Translations under genes and position numbers: made by a program
Notes under the pieces: model-generated
What the model was told of the DNA's origin: nothing
Databases searched by the model: none
What the model saw: only the letters and a program-made list of their open reading frames with translations
Shown: positions 61,268 to 64,000 of the stretch, in pieces
Layout: every line of letters begins with the position of its first letter
Position numbering within the stretch: the first letter of the stretch is position 1
Assembly (NCBI GenBank): GCA_944376125.1
Contig: CALWBQ010000008.1
Coordinates: 1-64,000 of the forward strand
DNA length: 64,000 bases
Direction of reading: 5' to 3'
Origin: an uncultured Lachnospiraceae bacterium
GTDB lineage: Bacteria; Bacillota; Clostridia; Lachnospirales; Lachnospiraceae

Positions 61268-62533
61268 TTATGACAGCGGCCACATCATAGGCAGAAGCAC
61301 TACGCAGGCGATAAATGACAGCAGAAGAAGGGACCAGTTGCACAGGCCGTAATCCTTAAATTTAAATCCGCCGTTCCCGTAAATGATGGTGGCAGGCGGG
61401 CAGGATACCGGGCTGACATACCCGTGGGTTGCTGCGATGGTAGCCGTTACAATCAGAGCTGCCGGGCTGACCCCCAGAGTATTGCCGATAGCAATGACGA
61501 TGGGAACCAGAAGATTGATGGTTACTACGTTGGAAGTAAACTGTGTCATAAAGCAGGATACGATAAACACGACTGCAGTGATCAGGTAGACATTTCCGGA
61601 TCCGCCGCAGATCATGGCCGCCACGTCAGCTATCATCTGCGCCGCTCCCGTCGTCTGCAGAGCTTCGCCCAAAGGCAGCATGCCGACATACAGGAATACG
61701 GTCTTCATATCGATCATATTGTAGACCTGTTTTCCCTTCAGGATGCCGAGGGCACAGACCAGGATGGCCGCCAGCATGGAGATCATATAGAAGGGGAATC
61801 CAATAGCGTCTGAGAAGCACATTCCCAGGAAAACGCCGGCTATGATCAGCACTGAAGCGACCTGCTTCCACAGAGGGGCCTCCTTTTTCCCGGTCTCGGT
61901 AAAAATACTGTTGTCGTCCACCGGTTTTCTGTCCGGAAGGACTTTATAGCCGTAGAGCAGCAGCCAGAAAAAGGCGATGATGGTCAGCGGCAGACCGATT
62001 TTTCCTATGGAGAACGGCCCGAAAGTACCGCCGAGCTCTACTATGGCATTCTGTGCGATTGAGTTGACTGTGGCGTCGCCGATCAGGGTCAGGCGGCCGC
62101 CGCACATAACTCCCAGGAAACCGGCCATCATCAGTTTCGATGCGCTGAATCCCACCGACGCCTGAATCCCCAGAAACAGCGGAATCAGCATGGCCATAAC
62201 GCTGGTATTGTTCAGCAGAGCCGACAGTGCAGTTCCGATCAGGAAAGAAACCATGATCATCTGCCGCTCTGTCTTTGCCACTTTCATCGCCGAGCGGGCG
62301 ATCTTTTCTGTGATTCCTGTCTCAAACAGTGCTCCGCCTACCAATACCATGGCAACCAGCAGGATGACCGTTGAGTTGGAAAACCCGGCGATAGCCTGCG
62401 TCGGTGTCACGATCCCTGTCAGAACCAGCGCCGCCAGGCACAGCATTGCGGTCAGCGGCACCGGCAATTTCTCAGTAATAAACAAAACCGCTGCTGCTAC
62501 AAGAATGATTAATGTAATAATTGCTGGATTCAT
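61268..62533 (-). CDS. DASS/SLC13-family anion transporter
   Basis: A 421-residue integral membrane protein with about eleven helices. The SNSTVILLVAMVLVGGALFE segment and the second-half SNVVTINLLVPIVIAIGNTL repeat hold the Ser-Asn-Thr/Val signatures of the divalent anion/sodium symporter family. Such proteins import dicarboxylates, sulfate or related anions. GGGGG precedes the ATG. It lies between the hydroxyacid dehydrogenase and amidohydrolase genes, so it probably imports the carboxylate substrate of the pathway. Confidence 0.9.
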   Translation of the reverse strand: MNPAIITLIILVAAAVLFITEKLPVPLTAMLCLAALVLTGIVTPTQAIAGFSNSTVILLVAMVLVGGALFETGITEKIARSAMKVAKTERQMIMVSFLIGTALSALLNNTSVMAMLIPLFLGIQASVGFSASKLMMAGFLGVMCGGRLTLIGDATVNSIAQNAIVELGGTFGPFSIGKIGLPLTIIAFFWLLLYGYKVLPDRKPVDDNSIFTETGKKEAPLWKQVASVLIIAGVFLGMCFSDAIGFPFYMISMLAAILVCALGILKGKQVYNMIDMKTVFLYVGMLPLGEALQTTGAAQMIADVAAMICGGSGNVYLITAVVFIVSCFMTQFTSNVVTINLLVPIVIAIGNTLGVSPAALIVTATIAATHGYVSPVSCPPATIIYGNGGFKFKDYGLCNWSLLLLSFIACVVLLPMMWPLS

Positions 62534-62578
62534 TTGTTATCCCCCTTTACTCTTTACGTTCTCCTAGTTCCTTTCCCC

Positions 62579-63520
62579 CTATGCGCTGACAATATTTTTG
62601 ACGGTTCCTTCTGCCTTCAGCATCCGAATCTGTCCTGCCATGTACGCCGCCATGCCCGCAGACAGGTCTTTGGACGTTCCCCCAATATGCGGCGTTATGA
62701 TCACATTGTCCAGTGTGCACAATTTATTTTCCTTTACGTTTTCATTTTCCAGGCAATCCAGCCCTGCCCCGCTCAGTTTTCCTTTGCACAGGGCCTCATA
62801 GAGCGCCTCATCATCCACCAGGCCGCCTCTCGCTGTATTGATCAGCACGCTCCCCGGCTTCATCATATCCAGCTCCTTTTCGCCGATCAAATGGCGGGTT
62901 TCGCCGGTCAGCGGCACATGCAGAGAAATAATATCGGACTGTTTTAACAATTCCTCCAATCCTAAAAATGTCAGCCCCAGTTCCTTCTCATCCGCCTCTG
63001 AAAGTCTGTATGCATCCCAGTAGCACACATCGGATCCGAAGCTGCGAACCTGTCTCGCCACCCTTCTGCCGATGTTCCCTGCTCCGATGATCCCCACAGT
63101 CTTCCAGTTCAGAGTCTCTGTCGCGGCGGCGAACAGTTTGCCATCCCACTGTCCCTGCCTGACGCTCTCCCAGTAGCGGAAGATATTTCTCTTCAGTGCC
63201 ATCATCATAGCCACGGCCAGTTCCGAGACCGCATAGGCGTTGATCCCAGGGGCGTTTGCCACGATTACGCCTCTGCTGGCAGCCGCCCTGATGTCAACCG
63301 AGTCATATCCGGCTCCCCAGCGCAGGACAGCTTTCAGATTCGGATTGTTTTGAAATACTTTCTCCGGCGTCTTAAACGTTCTGACAACGATACAGTCTGC
63401 CCCGGAATATTCATGGTACTTTTCCTCCGTGTCCATCCATTCTACCCGATCCTCTGGAAACTGTTTCTGGAAATAATTGGCGATATCGTCTGACAAATTT
63501 CCCGATAATACAATATTCAC
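62579..63520 (-). CDS. D-2-hydroxyacid dehydrogenase
   Basis: A 313-residue NAD-dependent dehydrogenase of the phosphoglycerate dehydrogenase superfamily. The NAD fold is GIIGAGNIGRRVARQVRSFG; catalytic Arg lies in INTARGGLVDDEAL, Glu in NENVKENKL and His in VIITPHIGGTSKDL. It lacks the C-terminal ACT domain of serine-pathway SerA, arguing for a catabolic hydroxyacid role. The start is GTG, 8 bases behind AGGAGG. It is the first gene of the operon, divergent from the LysR gene. Confidence 0.92.
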   Translation of the reverse strand: MNIVLSGNLSDDIANYFQKQFPEDRVEWMDTEEKYHEYSGADCIVVRTFKTPEKVFQNNPNLKAVLRWGAGYDSVDIRAAASRGVIVANAPGINAYAVSELAVAMMMALKRNIFRYWESVRQGQWDGKLFAAATETLNWKTVGIIGAGNIGRRVARQVRSFGSDVCYWDAYRLSEADEKELGLTFLGLEELLKQSDIISLHVPLTGETRHLIGEKELDMMKPGSVLINTARGGLVDDEALYEALCKGKLSGAGLDCLENENVKENKLCTLDNVIITPHIGGTSKDLSAGMAAYMAGQIRMLKAEGTVKNIVSA

Positions 63521-63601
63521 TCATTTCACCTCCTTTTTACGATCTGGCGTCTTTACTTTACTCTATTTTTTTAAATTTATCTAACAGTATTATTTTGACG
63601 G

Positions 63602-63622
63602 TCAACAAATAAAATTTGTTGA
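63602..63622. promoter_or_regulatory. Candidate LysR operator in the divergent region
   Basis: A perfect inverted repeat with arms TCAACAAAT and ATTTGTTGA separated by AAA lies about 80 bases upstream of the hydroxyacid dehydrogenase start and 170 bases from the LysR start. The AT-rich dyad and its place between divergent genes suit a LysR-type regulator site. Confidence 0.55.
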
Positions 63623-63793
63623 TTTTCTATTTTTGTCAAAAATTTATTGTTATTTTTTTAGCAAGCCTGTCATAAAAAAATCACTCCCCCAGCCGCACAA
63701 ATGGATTGACAACCGGTATGCTGAACGGGTAAACTGCATTATAACACCAGCGTTCGCCGCCGTATTTCTTTGCATCAATGGGAGGCACTATAT

Positions 63794-64000
63794 ATGAATA
63801 CAACCAGCTTATCTTACTTTATCGCGGCCGCGGAGGACTTGAATTTTACCAAGACGGCTGCCCGGCTCTTTATTTCTCAGCAGACCCTGAGCAATCATAT
63901 TCTCCGCCTGGAGGAGGACTGCGACACTATCCTTTTTAACCGGAAACCCCATCTCTCCCTGACTTTTGCCGGGGAGATCCTCCTGGATCACGCCAAAGAG
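63794..64000 (+). CDS. LysR-family regulator, 5' part, truncated by window edge
   Basis: The first 69 residues of a LysR regulator, starting at the ATG at 63794. The winged helix-turn-helix is visible: MNTTSLSYFIAAAEDLNFTK, then the recognition region SQQTLSNHILRLEEDCDTIL. GGGAGGC precedes the start at a normal spacing. The remainder lies beyond position 64000. It is divergent from the five-gene hydroxyacid operon and is its likely activator. Confidence 0.9.
   Translation, partial: MNTTSLSYFIAAAEDLNFTKTAARLFISQQTLSNHILRLEEDCDTILFNRKPHLSLTFAGEILLDHAKE

Noticed and set aside
63700..63740. TTGACA near 63705 as the LysR promoter
   Set aside because: The only good -10 (TATAAC) lies too far downstream for a normal spacer, so the pairing is not convincing.

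Overview
The window reads as a chromosomal segment of an anaerobic, probably gut-associated member of the Firmicutes, most likely Lachnospiraceae (Enterocloster/Hungatella-like). The inference rests on near-even base composition, AGGAGG-type ribosome binding sites with consensus TTGACA/TATAAT promoters, a sigma-H-like sporulation-type sigma factor, a fused PotCD polyamine transporter, Lpl/Ytc-type carbohydrate ABC transporters with YesN-like AraC sensors, and many lipoproteins with short Gly-Cys lipoboxes. No tRNA, rRNA, CRISPR array, prophage or complete insertion sequence was seen. The mobile DNA consists of group II intron sequence: a 5' end cut by the left edge of the window and a heavily deleted remnant near 51.8 kb. 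Both lie immediately downstream of an intrinsic terminator.

Layout. 0.3-3.6 kb: a small exported protein, rpiB, aroC and a lactonase (minus strand). 3.8-8.2 kb: a polyamine import operon (XRE-cupin regulator, potA, potB, potCD fusion). 8.3-10.9 kb: a Crp/Fnr-family regulator divergent from a YtcJ-like amidohydrolase. 10.9-22.6 kb: a sulfated-glycan region with two cysteine-type sulfatases, a three-gene sugar ABC transporter, a membrane-bound AraC sensor, an esterase, a TSUP anion exporter and a second AraC regulator. 22.8-24.3 kb: a MATE exporter. 24.4-27.3 kb: TetR, a duplicated DUF1538 membrane protein and a tandem PII-like protein in one operon. 27.4-33.5 kb: nagA, a DUF134-NifX fusion with a His/Cys-rich tail, aldehyde dehydrogenase, a lipoprotein and a DEAD-box helicase with a candidate leader attenuator. 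33.8-37.6 kb: LysR, a sigma factor, an MBL-fold hydrolase and an anion permease.

37.7-49.9 kb is a long minus-strand catabolic block (NTF2-like protein, MmgE/PrpD, M20 amidohydrolase, DppB/C/D/F, an AprA/FrdA-like flavoprotein, a ferredoxin and an oligopeptide-type binding lipoprotein), divergent from an octopine/nopaline-dehydrogenase family gene. Together they suggest import and reductive or hydrolytic breakdown of an opine-like or N-acyl amino acid substrate. 50.0-51.7 kb holds a zinc macrodomain and a class M sirtuin, a reversible ADP-ribosylation pair. 51.9-54.1 kb is an OmpR/EnvZ-like two-component system; 54.3-56.0 kb a split transketolase; 56.1-58.4 kb a LysR regulator and a second MATE exporter.

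58.5-64.0 kb is a second catabolic operon (2-hydroxyacid dehydrogenase, DASS-type anion transporter, COG3964-type amidohydrolase, DUF1932 dehydrogenase, RraA-family aldolase), divergent from a LysR regulator truncated by the window edge. The most notable candidates for little-described biology are the TetR-DUF1538-PII operon, the opine-like cluster with its embedded flavoprotein/ferredoxin pair, the hydroxyacid cluster at the right end, the autoregulated DUF134-NifX fusion, and the macrodomain-sirtuin pair without its usual lipoyl partners. All functional assignments come from reading motifs and gene order; no database search was run.
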